DNA of 40,374 bases. Origin: Bacillota bacterium. GTDB lineage: Bacteria > Bacillota > Sulfobacillia > JAJZYS01 > JAJZLH01. The stretch is taken from the NCBI GenBank assembly GCA_021827745.1, contig JAKAUI010000005.1:1-40374 (forward strand). Reading direction: 5' to 3'. Shown here piece by piece: positions 32,200-38,945 of the stretch. The notes under the pieces are model-generated. The model saw only the letters and a program-made list of their open reading frames with translations. It was not told where the DNA came from and searched no databases. The position numbers and the translations under genes are program-made. Position 1 is the stretch's first letter. Each line of letters starts with the position of its first letter.

Positions 32200-33838
32200 C
32201 CGGCTGAGAGGTCTCTTGGAAGAGGCGGCGGCTCAGCTGCAGGAAGACGGAAGCTGGCCGAACGGGACCCTGCCCGACTTTACGGTCGAGATCCCGGACG
32301 ATCTGGCGCACGGACATCTGGCTGCCAACTGGCCACTCGTGCTCGCCAAGACGCTGCGTCGTGCGCCCCGCCAGGTGGCGGACGAGCTCTTGGGGCGGAT
32401 CGCGCCTGACCCCTGGTTCTCGCACCTCGAGGTGGCGGGAGCCGGTTTTCTAAACGCCTTCCTGGCACCGGGCGCTTCTTCGGCGGCAGTGCTGGCGGTG
32501 GAAGCGGGCCAGGACGACTACGGCAAGGTGGCACCTGGAAGTGGCGAGCGGATATTGGTCGAGTTCGTCTCGGCCAACCCGACCGGGCCCTTGAACGTGG
32601 TGTCGGCCAGGGCCGCCGCCTACGGAGACGCCCTGGCCCGACTGCTCCAGGCCGCAGGACACGAGGTGTGGCGGGAGTTCTACGTCAACGACGCCGGCGC
32701 CCAGGTCGAGGCCTTGGGCAAGACCGTCTCCTACTGGCTGAAAAAGGGCAGCCCAGAGGAGATCGCCTTTCCGGAAGACGGCTACAAGGGAGACTACGTC
32801 GAAGAGATCGCCCAGGCGTTTTTGGCCGAGCGGGGGGCCAAGGCACTCGTCGGCCTCGATCCCACGGCCGAGATCCGTGCCCTGGCCGAGTTCGCCGTCG
32901 AGATGATCGGTCGGTGGCGAGAGCGCGACCTGCTCGCCTACGGCGTGCGCTTTGACCGCTACTTTAGCGAGCAAAAAGACCTCAGGGCATCCGGCCGGGT
33001 GGAGGAGGCCCTGGCCGAACTCGAGCGCCAGGGGGTGCTCTACAGTCAGGACGGGGCCCGCTTCATGCGCACCAGCGCCTTTGGCGACGACAAGGACCGG
33101 GTGGTGGTGAAAAAGGACAAGGCACCCACCTACTTCGCCGCCGATGTCGCCTACCACTGGGACAAGTACCGCCGCGGCTTTTCGCGGCTGATCGACGTGC
33201 TCGGCCCGGACCACCACGGCTATCTCGGCCGGATGCGGGCGGCGGTGGCCGCAACCGGCAAGCCGGCTGAGAGCTTCGAGGTGGTGCTGGTGCAGTGGAT
33301 CCGGCTCCTGCGCGACGGCGAGCTGGTGGCGATGAGCAAGCGGGCCGGAGACTTCGTGCCGCTGGGTGACTTTTTGCAGGAGGTGGGCGTGGACTCCGCC
33401 CGCTTCACCTTCCTCTTGCGCTCGCCGGACTCTCCTCTGGACTTTGACCTGGCGCTGGCCGTTCGGGAGTCTCAGGACAACCCGGTCTACTACGTCCAGT
33501 ACGCCCACGCCCGCATCGCCTCCTTGCTGCGGCAGGTGGCCGACCAAGGTGCGGGCGACCTGATGCTCCTTTCCGAGCCAGAGGAGCTGCTCTTGGCCCG
33601 CCGCCTGCTGTCTTTCCCGGAGGAGCTGGCCCATGCCGCAGAGGGGCGCGCCCCCCACCACATCGCCCACTACGCCATGACGCTGGCCCAGGAGTTTCAC
33701 GCCTTTTACAACCGGCACCGGGTGCTGGGGGTGGAGCCTGCCCTGTCCCAGGCCCGGCGCCGGCTTGCAGCGGCGGTGGGGTCGGTGCTGAAAGAGAGCC
33801 TAGGGCTGCTCGGGGTCAGCGCACCGGATCGGATGTGA
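32189..33838 (+). CDS. argS: Arginyl-tRNA synthetase with altered HIGH motif
   Basis: A 549-residue class I synthetase charging tRNA-Arg. The N-terminal Add-1 domain (residues 1-100) precedes VEFVSANPTGPL. At 136-139, where HIGH/HVGH is expected, the sequence is NVVS, then ARAAAYGDALARLLQAAG and EFYVNDAGAQVE as usual. The KMSKS-like loop is AMSKRAGDFV near 380. The DALR anticodon domain has NPVYYVQYAHARI and HAFYNRHRVLG. Everything else is typical, so it is likely active with a variant signature. It overlaps speB by 11 bases, so tRNA charging and arginine use share a transcript. Confidence 0.9.
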   Translation: MLRSRLRGLLEEAAAQLQEDGSWPNGTLPDFTVEIPDDLAHGHLAANWPLVLAKTLRRAPRQVADELLGRIAPDPWFSHLEVAGAGFLNAFLAPGASSAAVLAVEAGQDDYGKVAPGSGERILVEFVSANPTGPLNVVSARAAAYGDALARLLQAAGHEVWREFYVNDAGAQVEALGKTVSYWLKKGSPEEIAFPEDGYKGDYVEEIAQAFLAERGAKALVGLDPTAEIRALAEFAVEMIGRWRERDLLAYGVRFDRYFSEQKDLRASGRVEEALAELERQGVLYSQDGARFMRTSAFGDDKDRVVVKKDKAPTYFAADVAYHWDKYRRGFSRLIDVLGPDHHGYLGRMRAAVAATGKPAESFEVVLVQWIRLLRDGELVAMSKRAGDFVPLGDFLQEVGVDSARFTFLLRSPDSPLDFDLALAVRESQDNPVYYVQYAHARIASLLRQVADQGAGDLMLLSEPEELLLARRLLSFPEELAHAAEGRAPHHIAHYAMTLAQEFHAFYNRHRVLGVEPALSQARRRLAAAVGSVLKESLGLLGVSAPDRM

Positions 33839-33841
33839 CGT

Positions 33842-33883
33842 TTGCGCTATGAAAAATGTAGTGATACGCTGGTCATCAGACCA
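33842..33883 (+). promoter_or_regulatory. Promoter and small inverted repeat of the UGA-containing thioredoxin gene
   Basis: TTGCGC (33842-33847), 17 bases, then TGA-TACGCT (-10 at 33865-33870, with a TGn extension). TGGTC-ATCA-GACCA at 33870-33883 covers the predicted start point and may bind a regulator. AGGAGG (33891-33896) follows. Confidence 0.5.
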
Positions 33884-33904
33884 AGCGGTCAGGAGGTTTT
33901 GCCC

Positions 33905-34486
33905 GTGAGTGAAGGGATCCACTGGCTTAGCACATTGGAGGAGGGCCACAAGGCGGCCCGGGAGAGTGCGAAGCTCCTCTTCGTCGACATGGTGAAGACC
34001 CCCGGCTGAGGCGGCTGCGCCAAGATGGATGCGGCTACGTATCCCATAAAAGAGGTCCAGGACTCGATTGCCCAGCACGCCGTCGCCGTGCGGATCAACA
34101 CCGCCGATGCCGACGACGCGGCCAAGGCCGCCATGCGCCAGCTGCGCCTAGTGTGGACGCCCCTTCTCGTCTGGTTCGACCACCACGGCGTCGAGCTCAG
34201 GCGGTCTGTTGGCTATGTGGAGCCGGCCAGCTTTCAGGCCGAGATGGCGCTGGCCGACGGCCAGGCCAAGCTGTTCCATGCCGAGTACCAGGCGGCCGAA
34301 ACCGCATTCTTGAGTGTTGTCGAGCGGTGGCCAAAACTGGCCCAGGCGGCCGAAGCGCAGTTTTGGTCCGGCGTGGCGGCGCTTCGGGCCGGAGACCGCG
34401 AGCGCTTTTTGGCCAACTGGCGGGTGCTGAAGGAGCACCACGGCGACACCATCTGGTGGGAGAAGGCGAGCTTCGCCGCCGTCTGA
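33905..34486 (+). CDS. Selenoprotein: thioredoxin-fold protein with UGGC motif and TPR-like C-terminus
   Basis: Read through one TGA (34007-34009), the frame gives 193 residues from GTG 33905, which has AGGAGG 8 bases upstream. Residues 1-105 form a thioredoxin fold: LLFVDMVKTPG-U35-GGC38-AKMDAATYP has the redox motif UxxC at the start of helix 1, and VWTPLL near 84-88 holds the cis-Pro. Residues 110-193 look like tetratricopeptide helices (EYQAAETAFLSVVERWPK, AQFWSGVAALRAGDRERFLANW). I recall Cys homologues with KTPGCGGC. Without Sec decoding only an N-terminal stub, or a product from the internal ATG 34025 lacking the motif, would be made. It is separate from argS, with its own promoter and terminator. 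Confidence 0.88.
34013..34036 (+). promoter_or_regulatory. Candidate bacterial SECIS hairpin
   Basis: GGCTGCG (34013-34019) can pair with TGCGGCT (34030-34036) over 7 bp (two G-U), with the loop CCAAGATGGA. It starts 4 bases after the TGA, the region where bacterial SECIS elements lie within the coding sequence. Folding was done by eye only. Confidence 0.4.
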
Positions 34487-34535
34487 TCGGCCGGGACGGA
34501 GCCGAGGACCCTCGTGGTGCGAGGCCTCGAGCAGG

Positions 34536-34563
34536 GGCGCGCTGGCATCTGCAGCGCGCCTTT
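34536..34563 (+). terminator. Intrinsic terminator after the thioredoxin-fold selenoprotein gene
   Basis: GGCGCGCTG (34536-34544) and CAGCGCGCC (34552-34560) form a perfect 9-bp stem with a 7-base loop, followed by TTTGCG. Confidence 0.72.
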
Positions 34564-34581
34564 GCGTGTCCGAAATTCCAA

Positions 34582-34610
34582 TTGACAGGCGCCTTCTTGG
34601 GTGATACAAA
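34582..34610 (+). promoter_or_regulatory. Strong promoter ahead of the leader peptide and ABC-2 exporter
   Basis: TTGACA (34582-34587), a 17-base spacer ending in TGA, then TACAAA (34605-34610). It is the best -35/-10 pair in the window. Transcription would begin near 34617. Confidence 0.72.
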
Positions 34611-34659
34611 TACGACGCCTCATGCGGCTTGTGCCCATGTTGTGAGAGGAGGAACGCCG

Positions 34660-34749
34660 GTGCGAATCATCATGGACGTCAGTGCCGATGGCACAGGGCG
34701 TCTTCGCGCCACTGGCGCCATCTCACAGTCGAATAGGCGGCAAACCTAA
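34660..34749 (+). CDS. Short leader peptide upstream of the exporter operon
   Basis: GTG 34660 opens a 29-residue frame (VRIIMDVSADGTGRL... SNRRQT) ending in TAA. AGGAGG at 34647-34652, 7 bases before, is one of the strongest ribosome sites in the window, and a near-consensus promoter precedes it. No protein family is recognised. A long terminator hairpin follows within 25 bases, and then the ABC-2 exporter. This order suggests a regulatory leader whose translation affects termination. A stand-alone small protein is the alternative. Confidence 0.5.
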   Translation: MRIIMDVSADGTGRLRATGAISQSNRRQT

Positions 34750-34755
34750 CCTAGC

Positions 34756-34808
34756 GACACGCTGAAGAGAGCGGCCGGGGGCGGTGCCCCCGGCCGCTTT
34801 GTCGTGTC
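34756..34808 (+). terminator. Terminator/attenuator hairpin before the ABC-2 exporter
   Basis: GCGGCCGGGGGC (34771-34782) and GCCCCCGGCCGC (34786-34797) give a perfect 12-bp stem with a GGT loop, followed by TTTGT. A further arm pair GACACG (34756-34761) and CGTGTC (34803-34808) can extend it. The T-tract is short, so termination may be partial. Confidence 0.7.
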
Positions 34809-34843
34809 CAGGGCTCAAAGAGGCGAGAGGAGTTAAGAGCACC

Positions 34844-35677
34844 ATGAGTTTGGCGCCAGATTTGGCGGTATCGGTCAAAGACGCCAGGAAGGCCTTCTGG
34901 GAGTCCCCAGACGGCGGGGAGTCCGGAGTCTTCACCAGGCACAAGCGGCGGGTGATGGCACTCGACGGCGTGTCCTTCACCGTCCGCCGCGGCGAAACGT
35001 ACGGCATCTTGGGCACCAACGGGTCGGGCAAGTCGACCCTGATCCGGCTGATGGGCAGCCTGCTCTACCCGGACGGCGGCGAGATCCGCATCTTCGGCAA
35101 GGACCCGGTGACCGAGGCGATGGCCGTGCGGCGGATGATCAACCGGGTGTCGGTGGAGGCGTCTTTTTTCAAGAAGCTCTCTGCCTACGAGAACCTCTCC
35201 TACGCCGCCGGTCTCTACGGCGTGCCGCAGTCGGAGGTGCACAGCCGGGCGAAGGACATCCTGCGCCGGCTGGGACTGAGCGAGCGCAAGCTGAGGGCCC
35301 CCTTGGAGAACATGTCGCGGGGCCAGCAGCAGAAGGTGGCGATCGCCAGAGCGCTCCTCACCTCGCCGACCCTGATGCTCCTAGACGAGCCGACGACCGG
35401 ACTCGATCCCCGCTCCAAGCACGACGTGCAGGAGTTCATCGAGGAGATCCGGCGCACCCATGACGCCACGATCGTGCTCTGCACCCATGACATGGACGAG
35501 GCAAGGCGGCTGTGCGACAAGGTGGCCGTCATCCATCATGGCCACTTTGTGGCCGAGGGCACGCCGACCGAGCTGATCGCTAGGTACGCCCCGGGCGGCG
35601 GGCTGGAAGACGCCTTCTTGGCCCTGGTCGGCGCCACCATGTCCGATCTCTTGGAACAAGAGGAGGCCGAACTCTAA
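34844..35677 (+). CDS. ABC-2 type exporter ATPase
   Basis: A 277-residue ATPase of the DrrA/CcmA-like exporter class. Walker A is GTNGSGKSTL, the Q-loop VSVEASFFKKLSAYENL, the signature MSRGQQQKVAIARAL (LSGGQ changed to MSRGQ, common in this class), Walker B LMLLDEPTTGLD and the switch CTHDMDEA. A 30-residue N-terminal insertion before the first ATP-binding strand reads FWESPDGGESGVFTRHKRR. It pairs with the permease one base downstream. Drug, polysaccharide or lipid export are all possible. GAGAGGAG precedes the ATG by about 11 bases. Confidence 0.88.
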   Translation: MSLAPDLAVSVKDARKAFWESPDGGESGVFTRHKRRVMALDGVSFTVRRGETYGILGTNGSGKSTLIRLMGSLLYPDGGEIRIFGKDPVTEAMAVRRMINRVSVEASFFKKLSAYENLSYAAGLYGVPQSEVHSRAKDILRRLGLSERKLRAPLENMSRGQQQKVAIARALLTSPTLMLLDEPTTGLDPRSKHDVQEFIEEIRRTHDATIVLCTHDMDEARRLCDKVAVIHHGHFVAEGTPTELIARYAPGGGLEDAFLALVGATMSDLLEQEEAEL

Positions 35678-35678
35678 G

Positions 35679-36488
35679 ATGTCGTCCCTACGGATCGAAT
35701 CGCGGGCCGCCCTGTCCTTGGTCCAGCGCAATCTGAACCTGGTCAAGCGCTACTTTGGCTGGGAAGCCGTGTTCTTGTTCTACAACGTGATCAACACCCT
35801 GACCATCGGGCTGATCGCCTCTCTGACGCCGCCGGCCGAGCGGGCGGGGATCGTGCTCTATCTGGTGATCGGTGCCCTGCTCTGGAACTTTCTCTCCATC
35901 TTGTTCCAGGAGGTCTCGAACTCGATCCAGTGGGAGCGCTGGGAAGGCACCATCGAGTACTCGATGATGGCGCCGATTCACCGCCTGACCTATCTGGGCG
36001 GAGTCTGCCTCTGGGGCTCCTTGTACGGGCTTTTGCGCACCGCCGTGGTGCTGTTGGCCGTCATCTTCTTCTTTCATCTGTCGTTGGCCGGGGCCGACCT
36101 GCCGGGCGCTCTCCTGATCATCCTGGCCTCGATCCTACCCTTCATCGGGCTCGGTCTGATGGGCGCTGTCCTGCCCCTGATGTCGGCCGAGCGGGGGGCG
36201 CAGGCCACCCAGGTGATCCAGGGCGTAATTTTGCTTGTCTCTGGCGTCTACTACCCGGTCTCGGCCCTGCCCCAGCCGCTTCGGGCGATGGGCATCTTGT
36301 CGCCGGCCACCTACACCCTGCAGGCCACCCGGGCCGCCATGCTGCATGGGGCATCTGTGGCCTCTTTGCTCCCGACGGCTGGCGGGCTGGTGCTGGCCGG
36401 GCTGATCACCATCCCGATCGGGCTCCTGATCTTCTCCTGGGGCGAGCGTTACGCCATGCGGGCCGGCAAGCTGAAGCGAAACGGATAA
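35679..36488 (+). CDS. ABC-2 type exporter permease
   Basis: A 269-residue membrane protein with six helices in the ABC-2 arrangement. NSIQWERWEGTIEYSMMAP is the cytoplasmic coupling segment typical of these permeases, and VSGVYYPVSALPQPLRAMGILSPATY is the late ABC-2 signature, close to DrrB and similar transporters. It begins one base after the ATPase stop. With the ATPase it forms the complete exporter, presumably two copies of each chain. Substrate unknown. Confidence 0.88.
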   Translation: MSSLRIESRAALSLVQRNLNLVKRYFGWEAVFLFYNVINTLTIGLIASLTPPAERAGIVLYLVIGALLWNFLSILFQEVSNSIQWERWEGTIEYSMMAPIHRLTYLGGVCLWGSLYGLLRTAVVLLAVIFFFHLSLAGADLPGALLIILASILPFIGLGLMGAVLPLMSAERGAQATQVIQGVILLVSGVYYPVSALPQPLRAMGILSPATYTLQATRAAMLHGASVASLLPTAGGLVLAGLITIPIGLLIFSWGERYAMRAGKLKRNG

Positions 36489-36601
36489 CTAGAGCTCCAA
36501 GACGCCGTGGTCCTTTTGCCGCCGCCGTGTCCCGTGGGCGACCATCCGGGCCGGGCGGGCGAGCAGTTCGGCGCCGGGACCGCTCGCATCGGCCACCACG
36601 G

Positions 36602-36859
36602 TCAGTTGGGAAGCGAACGACGCAGGTCGAACAGCTGGGCCAGCTCCTCTTCGGTCATTCCCGTCTGCTCAAGGATGCGATCAACCGTACCCCCCAGCTT
36701 CTTGACGGCGCGCTGAAGCGGCTCCCAGTCCCGCTCGAGAGGGATGTAAAAGCCGATCACCTGCCCATGCTTGCTGACGGCGACCGGATCGGAACCGGAC
36801 AGGTAGGTAGTGGCGTGATCCCTAAACTCCCGGACGCCGATGCGCTTGAGCCTTGCCAT
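36602..36859 (-). CDS. Phd/YefM-type antitoxin, no toxin adjacent
   Basis: An 85-residue protein with the Phd DNA-binding fold at the N-terminus: MARLKRIGVREFRDHATTYL, then SDPVAVSKHGQVIGFYIPL. The C-terminal half (LQRAVKKLGGTVDRILEQTGMTEEELAQLFDLRR) is the helical toxin-binding part. Such antitoxins bind their own promoter and neutralise PIN/VapC, Doc or RelE toxins, but no toxin-like frame lies next to it: downstream is the exporter permease in convergent orientation. A perfect palindrome overlaps its ribosome site. Confidence 0.75.
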   Translation of the reverse strand: MARLKRIGVREFRDHATTYLSGSDPVAVSKHGQVIGFYIPLERDWEPLQRAVKKLGGTVDRILEQTGMTEEELAQLFDLRRSLPN

Positions 36860-36880
36860 TGTGGTCACCTCGTGACCACA
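36860..36880. promoter_or_regulatory. Perfect palindromic operator before the Phd-type antitoxin
   Basis: TGTGGTCAC-CTC-GTGACCACA has 9-bp arms without mismatch. On the minus strand the GAGGTG ribosome site is inside it, so a bound repressor would block both transcription and initiation. It is very likely the autoregulation site. Confidence 0.7.
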
Positions 36881-37271
36881 AGATACCGCGGGAGGAGTGA
36901 CGCAGCCAACTCTTAGGGGTGGGTGCCACGCCAAGCGCAGTGGCAAGGGGCCGAATGGGTTGGGGCGCCGCCAGTCCTTCCCTTGAGGAGTCCGAACGGT
37001 ATGCCACTCCGCCACAGGTCCCACCCTTGTTCGTGTACCTTTTTCTTCTGAGGCAACGATGCCGCTACGTGCAGCTTTTTTGTGAGGCAAGTCGCCACCT
37101 TGAAGACCGAGCGTCGCTGCGACACACTCGCACACGGAAGCACTTCCTCAGCTGTGTTTGTCGTCAGTACCCACAGTCTTCAGCGTAGAGCCACCTCGGC
37201 TGACTAGAGATGGGCATTCAACGGCCCGGACCGGGGAAATGCCTGGGCTGCCCAAGGTGGGGGGCGAGCGT
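36881..37271. other. Non-coding stretch with a repeat array
   Basis: About 390 bases between the antitoxin and the GNAT gene with no supported gene. It holds the left repeat array (37029-37090). The part 36900-37000 shows nothing recognisable. The region is less GC-rich than its neighbours. Confidence 0.45.
37029..37097 (+). repeat. Left repeat array flanking the toxin-antitoxin pair
   Basis: GTTCGTGTACCTTTTTC (from 37029) is followed by GAGGCAACGAT (37050-37060), a diverged second unit ending in GCAGCTTTTTTG, and GAGGCAAGTCG (37084 on). The unit is about 35 bases. The two blocks recur word for word on the opposite strand at 38291-38321. Confidence 0.55.
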
Positions 37272-37826
37272 TCAGATGCCTGCTTGCCGCGGGGCGTCAG
37301 GCAGCAGGCGGCGAAGCGCTTCTCGTGCCGTCTTGATCGGGATAAACAGGCGCAAAGGGTTGTCCTGGAACTGGACAAATCCGAGGCGCTCGTAGAAGGG
37401 AAGCACACCCTTGCTCTTTGCTTCCACGACGACCGCATAGATGCCGATCACCTGTTCGCTGGTCGTGCAGGATCGCCATAGGGCGTCGACAACCAGGTGA
37501 GAGCCACACTGCTGGCCCTGGTACTTACGGTCGATCGCGAGTCGGCCGACCAGGGAAACGGGGACATGAGGGTACTTGGGGAGTTTCCTTGTGATCTTCT
37601 TTGGGAAGGTGTCAAGCGGAATGCTGGATGCAGACAGCGTGTAGAATCCAGCAATCATGGTCGGGGTGGACACATCGACCAGTACATATACGACAGCGAA
37701 CCCGCGAGCGACGTCTTGCCCAGCGAACTCCCTGAGATATCGGTCAAGTGCATCCTCCCCGCAAGAGAAGGCCGCACGATCATGTGCATCGCTCAGGATC
37801 TCAACACGATACCGCCTATCGCTCAA
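37272..37826 (-). CDS. GNAT-family toxin (TacT-like)
   Basis: A 184-residue acetyltransferase of the TacT/AtaT group, which stops growth by acetylating aminoacyl-tRNA. The N-terminus has the typical FSCGEDALDRYLREFAGQD. The acetyl-CoA loop is LAIDRKYQGQQCGSHLV (one Gly of the usual Q-GxGxG pattern is Gln), and FYERLGFVQF holds the conserved Tyr. Its start overlaps the end of the DUF1778 antitoxin gene by 11 bases; antitoxin first, toxin second, is the standard order. The cassette lies between inverted repeat arrays. Confidence 0.88.
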   Translation of the reverse strand: MSDRRYRVEILSDAHDRAAFSCGEDALDRYLREFAGQDVARGFAVVYVLVDVSTPTMIAGFYTLSASSIPLDTFPKKITRKLPKYPHVPVSLVGRLAIDRKYQGQQCGSHLVVDALWRSCTTSEQVIGIYAVVVEAKSKGVLPFYERLGFVQFQDNPLRLFIPIKTAREALRRLLPDAPRQAGI

Positions 37827-38097
37827 CGGATGAGTTGTAAGCTGTCACAGCGGCCTTCAGTGCCTCGTTCGGCGCAGGCGGGTTCATCAGGGCGCTGATG
37901 AAAGCCACTTGATCGCGTCGACTCAAGACGATCAGATCGCGGCGGGCAATGACCTGCTCGGCATGCTCACGAGCACTGGAGGTCACGAAGTCGGTGACGC
38001 TCATCCCGAGATACCGGGCGGCCTCTTCGATGAACACCTTATCGTCAGGGCGTACCCTGGCCTCGATCCGCTGTGTCTTGAGAGCCCCGACCGGCAT
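37816..38097 (-). CDS. DUF1778 (TacA-like) antitoxin
   Basis: A 93-residue antitoxin. The N-terminal ribbon-helix-helix part (ALKTQRIEARVRPDDKVFIEEAARYLGMSVTDFVTSSAREHA) binds DNA. The C-terminal tail (VLSRRDQVAFISALMNPPAPNEALKAAV) is the region that wraps the GNAT toxin. It is typical of TacA in length and order. AAGGTAGG lies upstream of the ATG. The AT-rich stretch just before it (38105-38160) should hold the promoter and operator. Confidence 0.88.
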   Translation of the reverse strand: MPVGALKTQRIEARVRPDDKVFIEEAARYLGMSVTDFVTSSAREHAEQVIARRDLIVLSRRDQVAFISALMNPPAPNEALKAAVTAYNSSVER

Positions 38098-38226
38098 GTT
38101 GCGTTCCTACCTTCCATCACTAGCTATATCTATCCTCATATCTCATACGAACCATACTCAATGTACGGCAGTCTGCCGCACGCGTCAACCTCGTTCCTCG
38201 ACTCTCATGACTCTTGATGACTCTTG

Positions 38227-38330
38227 GGGCAACGACCACGTTCGCCGTGCGTTTTTCTGAGACGAACCGGAGGCCCCGTTGACTCATCAGAAAAGGTACA
38301 CGAACGAGTGATCGTTGCCTCAAAAAGAAA
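38227..38330. repeat. Right repeat array, partly inverted, flanking the toxin-antitoxin pair
   Basis: On the plus strand GGGGCAACGACCACGTTCG...GTTTTTCTGA (38227-38261) is one unit. On the minus strand 38275-38325 holds GAGGCAACGAT (38311-38321) and GTTCGTGTACCTTTT (38291-38305). The two arms face each other and TTTTCTGA/TCAGAAAA can pair, so the whole may fold as one long imperfect hairpin. Confidence 0.55.
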
Positions 38331-38434
38331 GGAACTCAAGGACTGACTCCTGCGGGTGCATCGGCGTAGGGGCTGATCTTGAGAGGCGGGCCGGGTCTGC
38401 GCTGGGGCAGCGGAACGAAGGGTTCGTCGGAGGC

Positions 38435-38462
38435 TTGCCTCGGCTTAGCCAGCCCGTATACT
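38435..38462 (+). promoter_or_regulatory. Promoter of the delta-like gene
   Basis: TTGCCT (38435-38440), a 16-base spacer, and TATACT (38457-38462). The start would be near 38469, about 34 bases before the ATG. Confidence 0.6.
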
Positions 38463-38502
38463 GACAGGGCGAGACCCGACGCTGGGAGGAGACGGAGCCC
38501 AT

Positions 38503-38880
38503 ATGGCCGAGTTGACAGACGACCAGTTGCTGGAAAAGGCATGCCAACATGTCCGCGACAAGCACCAGGCGGTCCCCGCCAAGGAGCTTCTGACTTCTGT
38601 GCTGGGTGCCAAGGCGGCAACGCCGGCCAAGATGGCCGAGCTGCACAGCCTGCTCTGCCTGGAGCCCCGCCTCGTCTACGGCTCCGACGGCTGGGGCCTC
38701 AGGGACTGGGGGCCGAAGCCCAAGGTTGTGAAAAAGAGCGAGCCGAAGCCCACCGGCACCGTTTCGGTCAGCCGCAAGCGCCGGCTGGAGCCGGCACCGG
38801 ACGTCGAGCAGGTCGACGAGGCGGACGACGAGCCGCAGGACGAGGTGGTCAGCGACGAAGTCGAGGAGACGTGGGAGTAG
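38503..38880 (+). CDS. RNA polymerase delta-subunit-like protein (HARE-HTH plus acidic tail)
   Basis: A 125-residue protein in two parts. Residues 1-70 look like the HARE winged helix: LTDDQLLEKACQHVRDKHQAVPAKELLTSVLG... and the wing LVYGSDGWGLRDWGPK, which resembles the GxWGLRxW end of the delta subunit (RpoE) of Bacillota. Residues 95-125 are highly acidic (DVEQVDEADDEPQDEVV...), as in delta, where the tail competes with nucleic acid on RNA polymerase. The linker between them is Lys/Pro-rich. GGAG lies 8 bases before the ATG. The family call rests on pattern only. Confidence 0.58.
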   Translation: MAELTDDQLLEKACQHVRDKHQAVPAKELLTSVLGAKAATPAKMAELHSLLCLEPRLVYGSDGWGLRDWGPKPKVVKKSEPKPTGTVSVSRKRRLEPAPDVEQVDEADDEPQDEVVSDEVEETWE

Positions 38881-38919
38881 CGCCTAAGGCGCAGAGCAAA
38901 CGGGTTGTGGGACCGATCG

Positions 38920-38945
38920 GGGGGGGCCATCTGGCCTCCCCTTTT
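38920..38945 (+). terminator. Intrinsic terminator after the delta-like gene
   Basis: GGGGGGGCC (38920-38928) pairs with GGCCTCCCC (38933-38941) over 9 bp with one G-U, loop ATCT, followed by TTTT. An alternative pairing GGCCATCT/AGATGGCC overlaps it. Confidence 0.75.

Noticed and set aside
33905-34486. Reading the UGA-containing gene as a simple pseudogene
   Set aside because: The only lesion falls on the redox residue, codon quality is good on both sides, and a second UGA at a redox site exists at 4767-4769.
37029-37097. CRISPR array
   Set aside because: Units are diverged, spacers are not of even length and only two to three units occur.
38275-38300. CTGATGAG on the minus strand, as in a hammerhead ribozyme core
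   Set aside because: The GAAA strand, cleavage triplet and three stems are not in the right places; the match belongs to the repeat unit.
38227-38330. Integron attC site around the toxin-antitoxin pair
   Set aside because: No RYYYAAC/GTTRRRY core pair; CAACG and GTTGACT do not fit the consensus, and no integrase is near.
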